Source: Sphingomonas sp. Leaf34 (GTDB lineage Bacteria; Pseudomonadota; Alphaproteobacteria; Sphingomonadales; Sphingomonadaceae). Taken from it: a DNA stretch of 64,000 bases. This document shows positions 33,991 to 42,855 of this stretch, piece by piece. The stretch's first letter is position 1; each line of letters begins with the position of its first letter. The notes beneath the pieces were generated by a model, which did not search any database, was not told the DNA's origin, and saw only the letters and a program-made list of their open reading frames with translations. The stretch spans positions 310,236 through 374,235 of the forward strand of contig NZ_LMLC01000003.1 in the NCBI RefSeq assembly GCF_001421805.1, written 5' to 3'. The translations under genes and the position numbers were made by a program.

Positions 33991-34793
33991 GGCGGTTCGT
34001 CGCGGTCGCGTGCGAGGGCGAGACGCTCGCCGCCACGCTGGACGAGGCGGACGGGACGACGGGGCTGCTCATCGTGTCCGGCGGCAACGAGATCCGCAGC
34101 GGCGCGCATCGCGGGATGGCGGATCTCGCCCAGCGGCTTGCCGCCACCGGCACGCCGGTCTTTCGCTACGACCGTCGCGGTGTCGGCGATTCGACGGGTG
34201 ATAATCGCGGATTCCTCAGCGCCCGGCCCGACCTGGTCTCGGCTGCCACTGCATTCTGGAACGCAGCACCGCATGTCACGCGCATCGTCGGCTTCGGCAA
34301 TTGCGATGCGGCCAGCACGCTTGCGCTGTTCGGGCGATCGGCGGAGATCGATCAGATCATTCTCGCCAATCCCTGGGTGATCGAGCCGGTCGACGACCTG
34401 CCCCCCGCCGCGGCGATCCGTGCGCGCTATGGCGAACGGTTGCGCGATCCTGCGACGTGGCGGCGGGCCGTCACAGGGCAGGTTAGCCTGGCAAAGCTTT
34501 TCAATGGCTTGAGACGGGTGGTTGCCGCGAAGTCTGAGATACTCGCGCCACTCGCTACCCAAGTACTCACCGCGTTGGACGACTGGCGGGACGATGTCGC
34601 GATCGTTCTTGCAAGCGGGGACGCGACCGCGGTCGCGTTTGCTGCAGCGTATCGCGGCGGGGCGAGCGTGACACGGCTGGACACGGCGTCCCACAGCTTT
34701 GCGGGCACAGAGAACGCGGCGGCACTCCACGCCGTCCTCGCTGCCGCCATTGCTTTGCGTCATCCTGACGAAGGTCAGGATTCAGAGCCATAA
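33987..34793 (+). CDS. Exosortase A-associated hydrolase 1-like
   Basis: Alpha/beta hydrolase fold protein of 268 aa (TIGR03100-like). FRYDRRGVGDSTGDNRGF is the typical segment, and the nucleophile elbow is GFGNCDAAS with Cys106 in place of Ser. A possible His is in ASHSFAG. The C-terminal residues RHPDEGQDSEP are encoded by one arm of an inverted repeat (34758-34780), so the natural end of the gene seems to have been replaced or extended by the repeat. It is the last gene of the divergent arm. Confidence 0.82.
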   Translation: MRRFVAVACEGETLAATLDEADGTTGLLIVSGGNEIRSGAHRGMADLAQRLAATGTPVFRYDRRGVGDSTGDNRGFLSARPDLVSAATAFWNAAPHVTRIVGFGNCDAASTLALFGRSAEIDQIILANPWVIEPVDDLPPAAAIRARYGERLRDPATWRRAVTGQVSLAKLFNGLRRVVAAKSEILAPLATQVLTALDDWRDDVAIVLASGDATAVAFAAAYRGGASVTRLDTASHSFAGTENAAALHAVLAAAIALRHPDEGQDSEP

Positions 34794-34839
34794 GCGCTAT
34801 CGCCTGGAACCCTGGGTCCTGACTTTCGTCAGGATGACG
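34758..34839. repeat. Inverted repeat, CGTCATCCTGACGAAGGTCAGGA family
   Basis: Left arm at 34758-34780 and right arm at 34817-34839 are inverted copies matching at 22 of 23 bases. Each arm is itself a palindrome (TCCTGAC-GAAG-GTCAGGA and TCCTGAC-TTTC-GTCAGGA). It overlaps the last codons of the hydrolase and lies between convergent genes, so it may also terminate transcription both ways. Confidence 0.85.
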
Positions 34840-34852
34840 GTGGAGGTCAGTG

Positions 34853-35821
34853 TTATTCCGCGGCTTCGGCCATTTCGGCAAATTCGGCGGCCGCGAGGAA
34901 GCGCTCGGCGTCCAGCGCGGCCATGCACCCCGTCCCCGCCGCCGTCACCGCTTGGCGGTACACCTTGTCCGCGACGTCGCCGCACGCGAACACGCCCTCG
35001 ACGTTCGTACGCGTCGAGCCGGTCTCGACCGCGATATAGCCGTCCGAATCGAGTTCGAGGTGGCCGCGGAACAGCTCGGTCGCCGGGTGGTGGCCGATCG
35101 CGACGAACCCGCCATCGACCGCGAGGCGCGAGCGTTCGCCCGTCACCGTGTCCTCGAGTTCGAGCGCGACCAGCCCGGCATTGCCGCCGCCGTCGACGAA
35201 TTCGCGGACTTCCTTGTTCCACAGCACCGTCACGCCCTTGTGCGCGAACAGCCGCTCCTGGAGGATCTTTTCCGCGCGGAGCGAATCGCGACGGTGGATT
35301 AGCGTCACGTCGGGCGAGTGGTTGGTGAGGTAGAGCGCTTCCTCGACCGCGGTGTTGCCGCCGCCGATGACCGCGACCTTCTTGCCGCGGTAGAAGAAGC
35401 CGTCGCAGGTCGCGCAGGCGCTGACGCCCTTGCCCTTCATCGGCTCCTCGCTGTCGATGCCGAGCCATTTGGCCTGCGCGCCCGTCGCGATCACCAGCGT
35501 GTCGCCCTCATACACGTCGCCGCTGTCGCCGATCAGGCGGAACGGGCGGCTGGTGAGATCGACCTGCACGATCGTGTCCCACATCATCCGCGTGCCGACA
35601 TGCTCGGCCTGTGCCTGCATCTGCTCCATAAGCCATGGGCCCTGGATGACGTCCTTGAAGCCGGGGTAGTTCTCGACATCGGTCGTCGTGGTCAGCTGGC
35701 CGCCGGGCTGGATGCCCTGCACCACGATCGGCGCCATCCCGGCCCGCGCGCCATAGATCGCGGCGGAGAGGCCGGCCGGGCCCGAGCCGAGGATAAGCAT
35801 GCGGGTCGTGTGCGTCGTCAT
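34853..35821 (-). CDS. trxB: Thioredoxin reductase
   Basis: Cytoplasmic flavoprotein reducing thioredoxin with NADPH, 322 aa. FAD motif LGSGPAGLSAAIYGARAG near the N-terminus, redox pair Cys136 and Cys139 in ACATCDGFFYRG, NADPH motif VIGGGNTAVEEALYL, and the C-terminal FACGDVADKVYRQAVTAAGTGC second FAD motif. The ATG at 35821 has AAGGA upstream. It lies between the exosortase locus and the molybdoenzyme operon but shows no functional link to either. Confidence 0.96.
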   Translation of the reverse strand: MTTHTTRMLILGSGPAGLSAAIYGARAGMAPIVVQGIQPGGQLTTTTDVENYPGFKDVIQGPWLMEQMQAQAEHVGTRMMWDTIVQVDLTSRPFRLIGDSGDVYEGDTLVIATGAQAKWLGIDSEEPMKGKGVSACATCDGFFYRGKKVAVIGGGNTAVEEALYLTNHSPDVTLIHRRDSLRAEKILQERLFAHKGVTVLWNKEVREFVDGGGNAGLVALELEDTVTGERSRLAVDGGFVAIGHHPATELFRGHLELDSDGYIAVETGSTRTNVEGVFACGDVADKVYRQAVTAAGTGCMAALDAERFLAAAEFAEMAEAAE

Positions 35822-35946
35822 CGTGATTCCTTGGAGATTCCAACCCCATCTAGGCGATCGGCATCGGGATTTGAACCGTCGGTAAATCTGTTGGCCTTGC
35901 ATCGAAAGCTTTGCCGCTTCGTTCGGGTATAAAAGCGGAGATGACC

Positions 35947-38235
35947 ATGAGCGACGACCGGACCGTAGAGATCGAGAACTACACGGCACCAGCAGGCGGC
36001 TGGGGATCGATGAAGTCGCTGGTGGAGATATCCGCCCGCGAGAAGGTCGGTCCCGAGGTGATCCGCGAACTCGCCCGCCAGAACAAGCCCGACGGCTTTG
36101 CGTGCGTCAGCTGCGCTTGGGGCAAGCCCGCGCATCCGCATGTCGCCGAGTTCTGTGAGAATGGCGCCAAGGCGACCGCCTGGGAGCTGACCTCGTTCCG
36201 CGTCACGCCCGCTTTCTTCGAACAGCATACCGTCAGCGAGCTGATCGGCTGGAAGGATTATGATCTCGAACAGGCCGGACGCCTCACGCACCCGCTGAAA
36301 TATGATGCGGCGACGGACAAATATGCCGCGTGCAGCTGGGACGAGGCGTTTGCCGGGATCGGTGCCAAGCTGAAGACCTATGATCCGACCAAGGTCATCT
36401 TCTACGCCTCGGGCCGCGCCAGCCTCGAGACGTCGTACATGTATAGCCTGCTCGCCCGGATGTACGGCAGCCAGAACCTGCCCGACAGCTCGAACATGTG
36501 CCACGAGACGACGTCGGTCGGGCTGAAGTCGGCGATCGGCTCGGCGGTGGGGACGATCCACCTGTCGGACTATGAGAAGTGCGACGCGATCTTCTATTTC
36601 GGGCAGAACCCCGGCGTGAACAGCCCGCGGTTCCTGCATCCGCTGCGTGACTGCGCCAAGAGGGGCGTCGAGATCGTCGTGTTCAATCCGCTCAAGGAGC
36701 GCGGGCTCGAGAAATTCCAGGATCCGCAGAATCCGATCGAGATGGTGACGGGCAAGTCCACGCCGATCGCCTCGCAATATCACCAGCTGAAGACCGGCGG
36801 CGACGTCGGGGCGATCATGGGGATGTGCAAATACCTGATCGAAGCCGACGACAACGCTAAGCGGATCAACGGCCTACCCGTGCTTGACCACGCGTTTCTC
36901 GCCGAGCACACGACCGGGTTCGAGGCGTTCGCCGATGTCGCACGCGGCACCGATTGGGCGACGATCGAGCATGAGAGCGGGCTGGCGCGCACCGAGATCG
37001 AGGCGGCGGCGAAGGTCTATGCCAAGTCGAAGGCGGTGATTGCGGTCTACGGCATGGGGCTGACGCAGCATGTCGGCGGGATCGACAACGTCCATATGGT
37101 CGTCAACCTGATGCTGCTGCGCGGCAACATCGGCAAGCCCGGCGCGGGCATGGGCCCGGTCCGCGGGCATTCGAACGTACAGGGCCAGCGGACCGTCGGT
37201 ATCACCGAAAAGCCCGAACTCGCCCCGCTCGACCTGCTGGCCGAGCAATATGGCTTCGAGCCGCCGCGCGAAAAGGGCTGGGACACGGTCGAGGCGTGCG
37301 AGGCGGTCCTGGACGGCACCGCGCAGGCGTTCGTCGGTCTCGGCGGCAATTTCGTGCGCGCGATCCCCGACCATGCGCGGATGGAGCCGAAATGGCGCGG
37401 GCTCGACCTGACCGTCCATATCGCGACCAAGCTCAACCGCTCGCACCTGCTGCCCGGCGAGACGTCGTACCTGCTCCCCTGCCTCGGCCGGATCGAGACC
37501 GACATGCAGGGCACCGGCCCGCAAAGCGTGTCGATCGAGGATTCGTTCAGCCAGATCTATGGCTCGAAGGGCAAGGCGACACCCGCTGCCGAAACGCTGC
37601 TGTCCGAGCCGGCGATCGTTGCCGGGATCGCCAAGGCGACGCTAGCGCCCAATCCGAAGCTCGATTGGGATGCGTGGGTGCGCGACTATGCGCGCGTTCG
37701 CGATGCGATCGAGGTGACGTATCCGGACCTGTTCAAGGACTTCAACGCGCAGATGTTCACGCCCGGCGGCTTCTGGAAGGGCGTGCCGGCGGCACATCGC
37801 GAGTGGAAGACCGAGAGTGGCAAGGCGGAGATCAACATCCCGCAGGCGTTGAACGTGACCGGGTTCGAAGAGGCGGAAGGCCGTTTCCGCTTGATGACGC
37901 TGCGGTCGAACGACCAGTTCAATACGACCGTCTATGGCTATCACGACCGGTTTCGCGGCGTGAAGGGCACGCGCGATATTGTGTTCATGAACCGCAGCGA
38001 CATGATCCGGATGGGCATCACCGATGGTGACGACGTCGATCTGGTCGGCGACGCAGGCGGCAATTCGGATCGCCGCCTGAACAAGCTTCGCGTGGTCGAA
38101 TATTCGATCCCCGAGGGGTGTCTTGGTGCCTATTACCCCGAGTGCAACCTGCTGATGCCGGTCGCGCATCACGCGCGCGAAAGCCATGTTCCGGCGGCAA
38201 AATCGGTGCCGGTGCGGATCGAGAAGACACGCTGA
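35947..38235 (+). CDS. Molybdopterin oxidoreductase of the FdhF/YdeP family
   Basis: Formate dehydrogenase-like molybdenum enzyme of the YdeP family, 762 aa. An N-terminal cysteine pair CVSCAWGKP probably binds a reduced iron-sulfur cluster or zinc. The molybdopterin guanine dinucleotide region includes SSNMCHETTSVGLK and FYFGQNPGVNSPRFLHPL; a molydopterin-dinucleotide domain with LRSNDQFNTTVYGYHDRFRG lies near the C-terminus. Family members are linked to formate handling or acid stress; the physiological substrate is not known. ATG at 35947 is preferred, six bases after GCGGAG. mobA and fdhD follow, both needed for such enzymes. Confidence 0.92.
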   Translation: MSDDRTVEIENYTAPAGGWGSMKSLVEISAREKVGPEVIRELARQNKPDGFACVSCAWGKPAHPHVAEFCENGAKATAWELTSFRVTPAFFEQHTVSELIGWKDYDLEQAGRLTHPLKYDAATDKYAACSWDEAFAGIGAKLKTYDPTKVIFYASGRASLETSYMYSLLARMYGSQNLPDSSNMCHETTSVGLKSAIGSAVGTIHLSDYEKCDAIFYFGQNPGVNSPRFLHPLRDCAKRGVEIVVFNPLKERGLEKFQDPQNPIEMVTGKSTPIASQYHQLKTGGDVGAIMGMCKYLIEADDNAKRINGLPVLDHAFLAEHTTGFEAFADVARGTDWATIEHESGLARTEIEAAAKVYAKSKAVIAVYGMGLTQHVGGIDNVHMVVNLMLLRGNIGKPGAGMGPVRGHSNVQGQRTVGITEKPELAPLDLLAEQYGFEPPREKGWDTVEACEAVLDGTAQAFVGLGGNFVRAIPDHARMEPKWRGLDLTVHIATKLNRSHLLPGETSYLLPCLGRIETDMQGTGPQSVSIEDSFSQIYGSKGKATPAAETLLSEPAIVAGIAKATLAPNPKLDWDAWVRDYARVRDAIEVTYPDLFKDFNAQMFTPGGFWKGVPAAHREWKTESGKAEINIPQALNVTGFEEAEGRFRLMTLRSNDQFNTTVYGYHDRFRGVKGTRDIVFMNRSDMIRMGITDGDDVDLVGDAGGNSDRRLNKLRVVEYSIPEGCLGAYYPECNLLMPVAHHARESHVPAAKSVPVRIEKTR

Positions 38236-38747
38236 GCAACCGCCACATCCTCGGCGTCGTGCTTGCCGGCGGACAGTCGTCGCGCTTCGGGTCCGACAAG
38301 GCGCAGGCGGTGTTAGACGGGCGCGCGTTAGCCGAGCATGCGCGTGCCCTGCTGGCGCCGCACGTCGAGCGCGCGGTGATCGCCGGGCGCGACGGGACGA
38401 TCCCCGACCTGCCGAGTCCGGAGCTCGGACCTTTGGGCGGCATTGCCGGCGCGCTCGACTATGCCGCCGGGCTGGGCTTCACCTCGGTGCTGACGATCGC
38501 GTGTGACATGCCCCGGCTGCCCGATGGATTGCTGGAAGCATTGGCACGCAGGGCGTCGGCCTATTGCCCCGATGCGCCGGTGCTCGGGCATTGGGAGACA
38601 CGGTCGCTCGGGCACCTACTGAACCACATCGCGACCGTGCCGAGGCGCTCGGTGCGGGGGTGGGCGGAAGCGGTCGGTGCTATCCCTATCTCGGCGGGGG
38701 CACGCATCCCGAACGTCAACACGCCGCAGGACCTCGATACCCTATGA
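38232..38747 (+). CDS. mobA: Molybdenum cofactor guanylyltransferase
   Basis: Adds GMP to molybdopterin to make the dinucleotide cofactor used by the preceding oxidoreductase, 171 aa. The N-terminal signature is GVVLAGGQSSRFGSDKA with the nucleotide-binding LAGGxSxRxGxDK; ACDMPRLP follows and the tail NVNTPQDLDTL is typical of MobA. There is no ATG, GTG or TTG at the right place: I propose CTG at 38232, overlapping the upstream stop as CTGA. A GTG at 38259 would cut into the nucleotide-binding motif. Stop overlaps fdhD as ATGA. Confidence 0.88.
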   Translation: MSNRHILGVVLAGGQSSRFGSDKAQAVLDGRALAEHARALLAPHVERAVIAGRDGTIPDLPSPELGPLGGIAGALDYAAGLGFTSVLTIACDMPRLPDGLLEALARRASAYCPDAPVLGHWETRSLGHLLNHIATVPRRSVRGWAEAVGAIPISAGARIPNVNTPQDLDTL

Positions 38748-39538
38748 CCATCGCGCGCGCGCAAGCGATCAAGATCCTACGGCCTGACTCGATCACCGCG
38801 GGCGAACGCGCGATCGCGGTCGAGGTCCCGGTCGCGATCGAGATCGACGGTCTCGGCTATGCGGTGATGATGATGACCCCGGCAGACCTCGCTGAATTCA
38901 CCACCGGCTTCCTGCTGACCGAACGCCTAGCCGACAGCGCCGACGACGTCCGCGACATCGATATCTTCGAGGCGGAGGCGGGCTGGATCGTCCGCGTTGG
39001 GCTGTCCGATCGATGCAAGGGGCGGATCCACGACCGAGTCCGCCACCGGACCAGCGACACGAGCTGCGGCCTGTGCGGCATCTCCGGACTTGAACAACTC
39101 CGCAAACCGGTCCCCAGCACCCCGCCAAGGCCCGACGCGCCCGTCGAGGCGCTGTTCGCCGCCCTTAGCGGCCTGCGCGCGCACCAGCCGCTCAACAGCG
39201 CCACCGGGGCGATCCACGCCGCCGCCGCATGCGATCGAAACGGGCGGATCACCGCAGCCTTTGAAGATGTCGGCCGCCACAACGCGCTCGACAAGCTGGT
39301 CGGCGGGCTGGCGATCGCACGGCAGCCGGTCGACGGCTTCATTCTGGTGACGTCGCGGATCAGCTTCGAGATGGTCGACAAGGCGCTGATCGCGCGCGCG
39401 CCGATGCTGGTGGGAATCTCCGCGCCGACCAGCTTGGCGATCGATCACGCGCACGCGCACGGCCTGACGCTGCTCGCGCTCGCGCGGAGCGATGCGATCC
39501 TGGTCGTCAACGACCCATGGGCCGTCTTCAGCGACTGA
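38744..39538 (+). CDS. fdhD: Formate dehydrogenase accessory sulfurtransferase FdhD
   Basis: Transfers sulfur to the molybdenum cofactor of formate dehydrogenase-type enzymes, 264 aa. The active CxxC pair is Cys108 and Cys111 in TSCGLCGIS. Other family segments are PADLAEFTTGFLLTE, AFEDVGRHNALDKLVGG, and ILVTSRISFEMVDKA. The start overlaps the mobA stop as ATGA, so the three genes form a coupled maturation operon. FdhD takes sulfur from a cysteine desulfurase, and two are encoded 30 kb away, but no direct link is shown. Confidence 0.95.
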   Translation: MTIARAQAIKILRPDSITAGERAIAVEVPVAIEIDGLGYAVMMMTPADLAEFTTGFLLTERLADSADDVRDIDIFEAEAGWIVRVGLSDRCKGRIHDRVRHRTSDTSCGLCGISGLEQLRKPVPSTPPRPDAPVEALFAALSGLRAHQPLNSATGAIHAAAACDRNGRITAAFEDVGRHNALDKLVGGLAIARQPVDGFILVTSRISFEMVDKALIARAPMLVGISAPTSLAIDHAHAHGLTLLALARSDAILVVNDPWAVFSD

Positions 39539-39553
39539 AACTGTGTCTGAGAA

Positions 39554-39630
39554 TGGTAGCGAAGGAGGGACTTGAACCCCCGACCCCAGGATTATGATTC
39601 CCGTGCTCTAACCAACTGAGCTACTTCGCC
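39554..39630 (-). tRNA. tRNA-Met (CAT)
   Basis: Reverse strand gives a complete cloverleaf of 77 nt including encoded CCA. Acceptor strands GGCGAAG and CTTCGCT pair with one G-T at the end, discriminator A. The anticodon stem CGGGA/TCCTG encloses loop ATCATAA, anticodon CAT. The first pair G1 with U72 rules out an initiator C1-A72 mismatch, so this is the elongator form; lysidine-modified tRNA-Ile2 also reads CAT but is less likely here. Confidence 0.93.
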
Positions 39631-39671
39631 GTACCGTCCGTCAGGGAAGCGTTCTTCCCTGCGAGGCGCGG

Positions 39672-39700
39672 CCTATAGGAAGCGGATTCGAGGCGGTCAA
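39672..39700 (-). promoter_or_regulatory. Predicted sigma-70 promoter of tRNA-Met
   Basis: On the minus strand, TTGACC (39695-39700) and TATAGG (39672-39677) are 17 bases apart, about 42 bases upstream of the mature tRNA 5' end. The -35 box overlaps the end of the RNA ligase-like gene at 39697. A CAGGGAAG-CGTT-CTTCCCTG hairpin (39642-39661) lies in the leader. Confidence 0.6.
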
Positions 39701-40212
39701 GCAAACATGTCCCGAGAAATCGCTTCCCACGGTCCGCCGCGATACCACCACGCGCCAAGACCGGCGATTTCGACGTCCTTCGGGACGAAACCGCGCTGCA
39801 GATTGCCAAGCAGGAGCTTGGCCACTGGCGGGCTGACCTTGTTCTGGATCGTGACGTGCGGACGCCAGCCGCCGGCATCTTGCGGCGTAAGCATGCCGGT
39901 AAACGCGTCGGCCAGCCGCGCGCGGATGCCGACGAGGTCGGGGGACTCGATCCGGTAGGCGACCCCGCGCCCCAGCGACATCAGCCCGCCGATCCGTGCC
40001 TGCGGGGCACGGATGCCGCGCGTCTCCTGATTGAGGCGGTGCTTGAGCTCATCGAGCCCCGACGGCGGTAGATGGTGAAACAGCGTCAGATGCGCGTCGA
40101 GCTGGTTGCGCTCGGGCGGGAAATGCTCGCGGCGCATCGCGTCGAAGAACGCGGTATCCTGTCGACCAAACAAGGCCGTCACGATGATCGGCGCGGGTAC
40201 GAAATCCGTCAT
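39697..40212 (-). CDS. 2'-5' RNA ligase superfamily protein
   Basis: Two-histidine phosphoesterase fold protein of 171 aa, the group containing ThpR and cyclic phosphodiesterases. The motifs are HLTLFHHL (about residues 41-48) and HVTIQNK (about 122-128), the paired HxT/S signature. These enzymes open 2',3'-cyclic phosphates or ligate RNA ends with 2'-5' links; the substrate here is unknown. The ATG at 40212 lies just past the upstream kup stop; a TTG at 40218 would instead overlap it as TTGA. Confidence 0.83.
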   Translation of the reverse strand: MTDFVPAPIIVTALFGRQDTAFFDAMRREHFPPERNQLDAHLTLFHHLPPSGLDELKHRLNQETRGIRAPQARIGGLMSLGRGVAYRIESPDLVGIRARLADAFTGMLTPQDAGGWRPHVTIQNKVSPPVAKLLLGNLQRGFVPKDVEIAGLGAWWYRGGPWEAISRDMFA

Positions 40213-40214
40213 GC

Positions 40215-42146
40215 TCAAATTTCGATCTGGCTGCCGAGCTCGACCACGCGGTTGGTCGGCAGTCGGAAGAACTCCATCGCGCTTTCAGCATTGCGCAGCA
40301 TCCAGGCGAACAGCTTTTCGCGCCACAGCATCATGCCGGGCTTGTCCGACGCGAGCAGCGTCTGGCGCGAGAGGAAGAAGCTGGTGTCCATCATCTTGAA
40401 GTCCGCACCGCAGCTATGGACCTGGCGCAGCGCCGCGGGGACATCGGCATCCTCCATGAAGCCGTAGCGCAGCACGAGGCGGTGGAAGCCGCTGCCGAGC
40501 TCCTCGCGTACCGCACGGTCGTTGGCGGGCCAATAAGGCTGGCTGGCGATCTTTACCGTCAGCAGGATCACGCGCTCGTGCAGCACCTTGTTGTGCTTGA
40601 GGTTGTGGAGCAGCGCGTGTGGCACGCCGTCCGCGGTCGAGGTCATGAACACCGCGGTGCCCGGCACGCGCGATGCCGAGCTGGCAGCCGAGCCGATGAA
40701 CACCTTTATCGGCATCGCCGCCTCGTGCATCCGGTCGATCATCAGCTGCCGCCCCTTCGACCAGGTGGTCAGAAAGGTGAAGATGATGAAGCCGACCAGC
40801 AGCGGGAACCAGCCCCCGGCCGGGACCTTGGTCAGGTTCGCCGCGAAATAGGCGCCGTCGACGGTGAAGAAGATCGCCAGCAGCGGGATCGCCGCGATCT
40901 TCGGCCAGTTCCACAGGCGGAACAGCACCACGCCGAGCAGGCACGTGTCGATGAGCATCGCGCCCGTCACCGCGATGCCATACGCGCTCGTCAGGTTCGA
41001 CGAAGTGCGGAAGAACAGCACGAGGAGGATCACCATCACCATCAGCGCGCCGTTGACGAGCGGAATGTAAATCTGCCCCTCGGTCGAGGCGCTGGTATGC
41101 TCGATCCGAAGCCGCGGGATGAAGCCGAGCTGGATCGCCTGCTGGGTCACCGAGAACGCGCCCGAAATGACCGCCTGCGACGCGATCACCGCAGCCATCG
41201 TCGCGAGAATGACGAGCGGGAGCTGGAGGCTCTCGGGCGCAAGATTGTAGAACGGGCTGACCAGCGCGGCCTGACCGTCGCGGAACAGCAAGGCGCCCTG
41301 CCCCATATAGTTGAGGATCAATGCGGGGAGGACGAAGACCAGCCAGGACAACCCGATCGGTTTGCGACCGAAATGGCCCATATCCGCATACAGTGCCTCG
41401 GCCCCGGTGACCGCGAGCACGACCGAACCCAGCGCCAGGAAGGCGCGCTCGGGATCGATGAGGAAGAACTCGACGGCGTAATGCGGCGACAGCGCCCAGA
41501 GCACGCCCGGGGTCTGGACGATGCTGAGGATACCCAGCACCGCGATGACGCTGAAATACACGAGCATGATCGGCCCGAAGACGAGGCCGATCCGGGCGGT
41601 GCCGCTTTTCTGAACCCAGAACAGCGCGATCAGGATCACGATTACGATCGGCAGCACGAGACCGCCAAAGGCGGGCGCGGCGACGGCCAGGCCCTCGACC
41701 GCGGACAGCACCGAGACCGCGGGGGTGATCATGCTGTCACCGTAGAACAAAGCAGTCGCAAAGACGCCGAGCAGGATGATGCCCTTGCTCCAGCGCCGCG
41801 TCTTGGTCTTGCCCGAGACCAGCGCCAGCAGCGCGAGACTGCCGCCCTCGCCCTTGTTGTCGGCGCGCATGATGATGATGACGTATTTGACCGTCACGAC
41901 GATCATCATCGACCAGAACATCAGGCTGATGACGCCCATGATGTGCGCCGCGTCGAGCGCGAGCTTGTGATGGCCGGCGAAGGTTTCACGAAAAGCATAG
42001 AGCGGGCTTGTGCCGATATCGCCGAAGACGATGCCGATCGCGCCGAAAGCGAGCTTCAGCATACCGTCCGAGTGATGATGCCCCGTCTCGGGATCGAGAG
42101 TGGCGGGTGGCACGGTCGAGGCCGCGGCGGTCTGATCGACGCTCAC
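40215..42146 (-). CDS. kup: Potassium uptake protein Kup/Trk-D family
   Basis: Proton-coupled potassium transporter of the inner membrane, 643 aa. The N-terminal [23 protein letters not shown] is the family signature. About twelve transmembrane helices follow, including [36 protein letters not shown] and GQGALLF. The C-terminal cytoplasmic part from about residue 460 is usual for Kup. GTG start at 42146 with no clear Shine-Dalgarno sequence. Its stop nearly overlaps the RNA ligase-like gene. Confidence 0.96.
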   Translation of the reverse strand: MSVDQTAAASTVPPATLDPETGHHHSDGMLKLAFGAIGIVFGDIGTSPLYAFRETFAGHHKLALDAAHIMGVISLMFWSMMIVVTVKYVIIIMRADNKGEGGSLALLALVSGKTKTRRWSKGIILLGVFATALFYGDSMITPAVSVLSAVEGLAVAAPAFGGLVLPIVIVILIALFWVQKSGTARIGLVFGPIMLVYFSVIAVLGILSIVQTPGVLWALSPHYAVEFFLIDPERAFLALGSVVLAVTGAEALYADMGHFGRKPIGLSWLVFVLPALILNYMGQGALLFRDGQAALVSPFYNLAPESLQLPLVILATMAAVIASQAVISGAFSVTQQAIQLGFIPRLRIEHTSASTEGQIYIPLVNGALMVMVILLVLFFRTSSNLTSAYGIAVTGAMLIDTCLLGVVLFRLWNWPKIAAIPLLAIFFTVDGAYFAANLTKVPAGGWFPLLVGFIIFTFLTTWSKGRQLMIDRMHEAAMPIKVFIGSAASSASRVPGTAVFMTSTADGVPHALLHNLKHNKVLHERVILLTVKIASQPYWPANDRAVREELGSGFHRLVLRYGFMEDADVPAALRQVHSCGADFKMMDTSFFLSRQTLLASDKPGMMLWREKLFAWMLRNAESAMEFFRLPTNRVVELGSQIEI

Positions 42147-42284
42147 TGGACGGTGAATCGACCCGGAAGTGCAGCAATCATCATCGAATTTCCGATTTCA
42201 CCCTGTGCCCCAAGCGCGCGCATTTAGCATGAGGGGCAAAGGGCGGCAACGGCGGGACGGTTAGCGTGGATTAACCGGGGCTGA

Positions 42285-42728
42285 TCAGACGCGCGTGACG
42301 ACTTCGCGGATGACGAAATGCGAGGCGAGACGCGTGACGCCGGGGAGTTGCGACAGCGTCTCGCGGTGGATGCGTTCGAACGTCTCGCCGTCGCGAATCT
42401 CGACATGCAGCATGTAATCCGCCTCCCCGCTCATCAGAAAGCATTGCACGACCTGCGGGCAGTCGACGATCTCGGCCTCGAACGCCGCCATCGTTTCCTT
42501 GCGCTGGTCGCGCAGCGTTACGTTGACGAGGACGATGCTTGGGTCGCCGCGCGCCGCGCGCGACAGGACGGCACGATAGCCGGTGATCGCGCCGCTTTCC
42601 CGCAGTTGCGCGACGCGGCGATGCGCGGCGCTTGCCGACAGGCCGACCGCGTCGCCGATCTCGGCGCTGGTGAGGTCCGAGTTGGCGGCGAGCAGGTCCA
42701 AAATCCTGCGTTCGATCGTGATGCTCAA
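42285..42728 (-). CDS. Lrp/AsnC family transcriptional regulator
   Basis: Feast/famine regulator of 147 aa. N-terminal helix-turn-helix (DLTSAEIGDAVGLSASAAHRRVAQL, about residues 18-42) followed by a RAM ligand-binding domain (IVLVNVTLRDQR ... FLMSGEADYMLHVEIRD). It is divergent from alanine dehydrogenase with a 127-base gap, the classical arrangement in which it controls the dehydrogenase in response to alanine or other amino acids. The regulatory link is inferred from position. Confidence 0.9.
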   Translation of the reverse strand: MSITIERRILDLLAANSDLTSAEIGDAVGLSASAAHRRVAQLRESGAITGYRAVLSRAARGDPSIVLVNVTLRDQRKETMAAFEAEIVDCPQVVQCFLMSGEADYMLHVEIRDGETFERIHRETLSQLPGVTRLASHFVIREVVTRV

Positions 42729-42855
42729 GATATTCCCGAATTACCTACGCTGAGTGCAATCATCGTGCGGATCCGCTACTGCATCGCGACGAGTTTGCGA
42801 ACCCTTCCCATCCAAGGCGCGCTAGTATCGCGCAAACGATAATGGAGTGGAATCA

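Noticed and set aside
17680..34793. Horizontally acquired island
   Set aside because: GC content, codon use and overlap style look like the flanks, and no integrase, tRNA junction repeat or mobile gene borders the locus.
40416..42227. 603-codon open frame antisense to kup
   Set aside because: Asp/Arg/His-rich shadow of a membrane protein gene; no domain.
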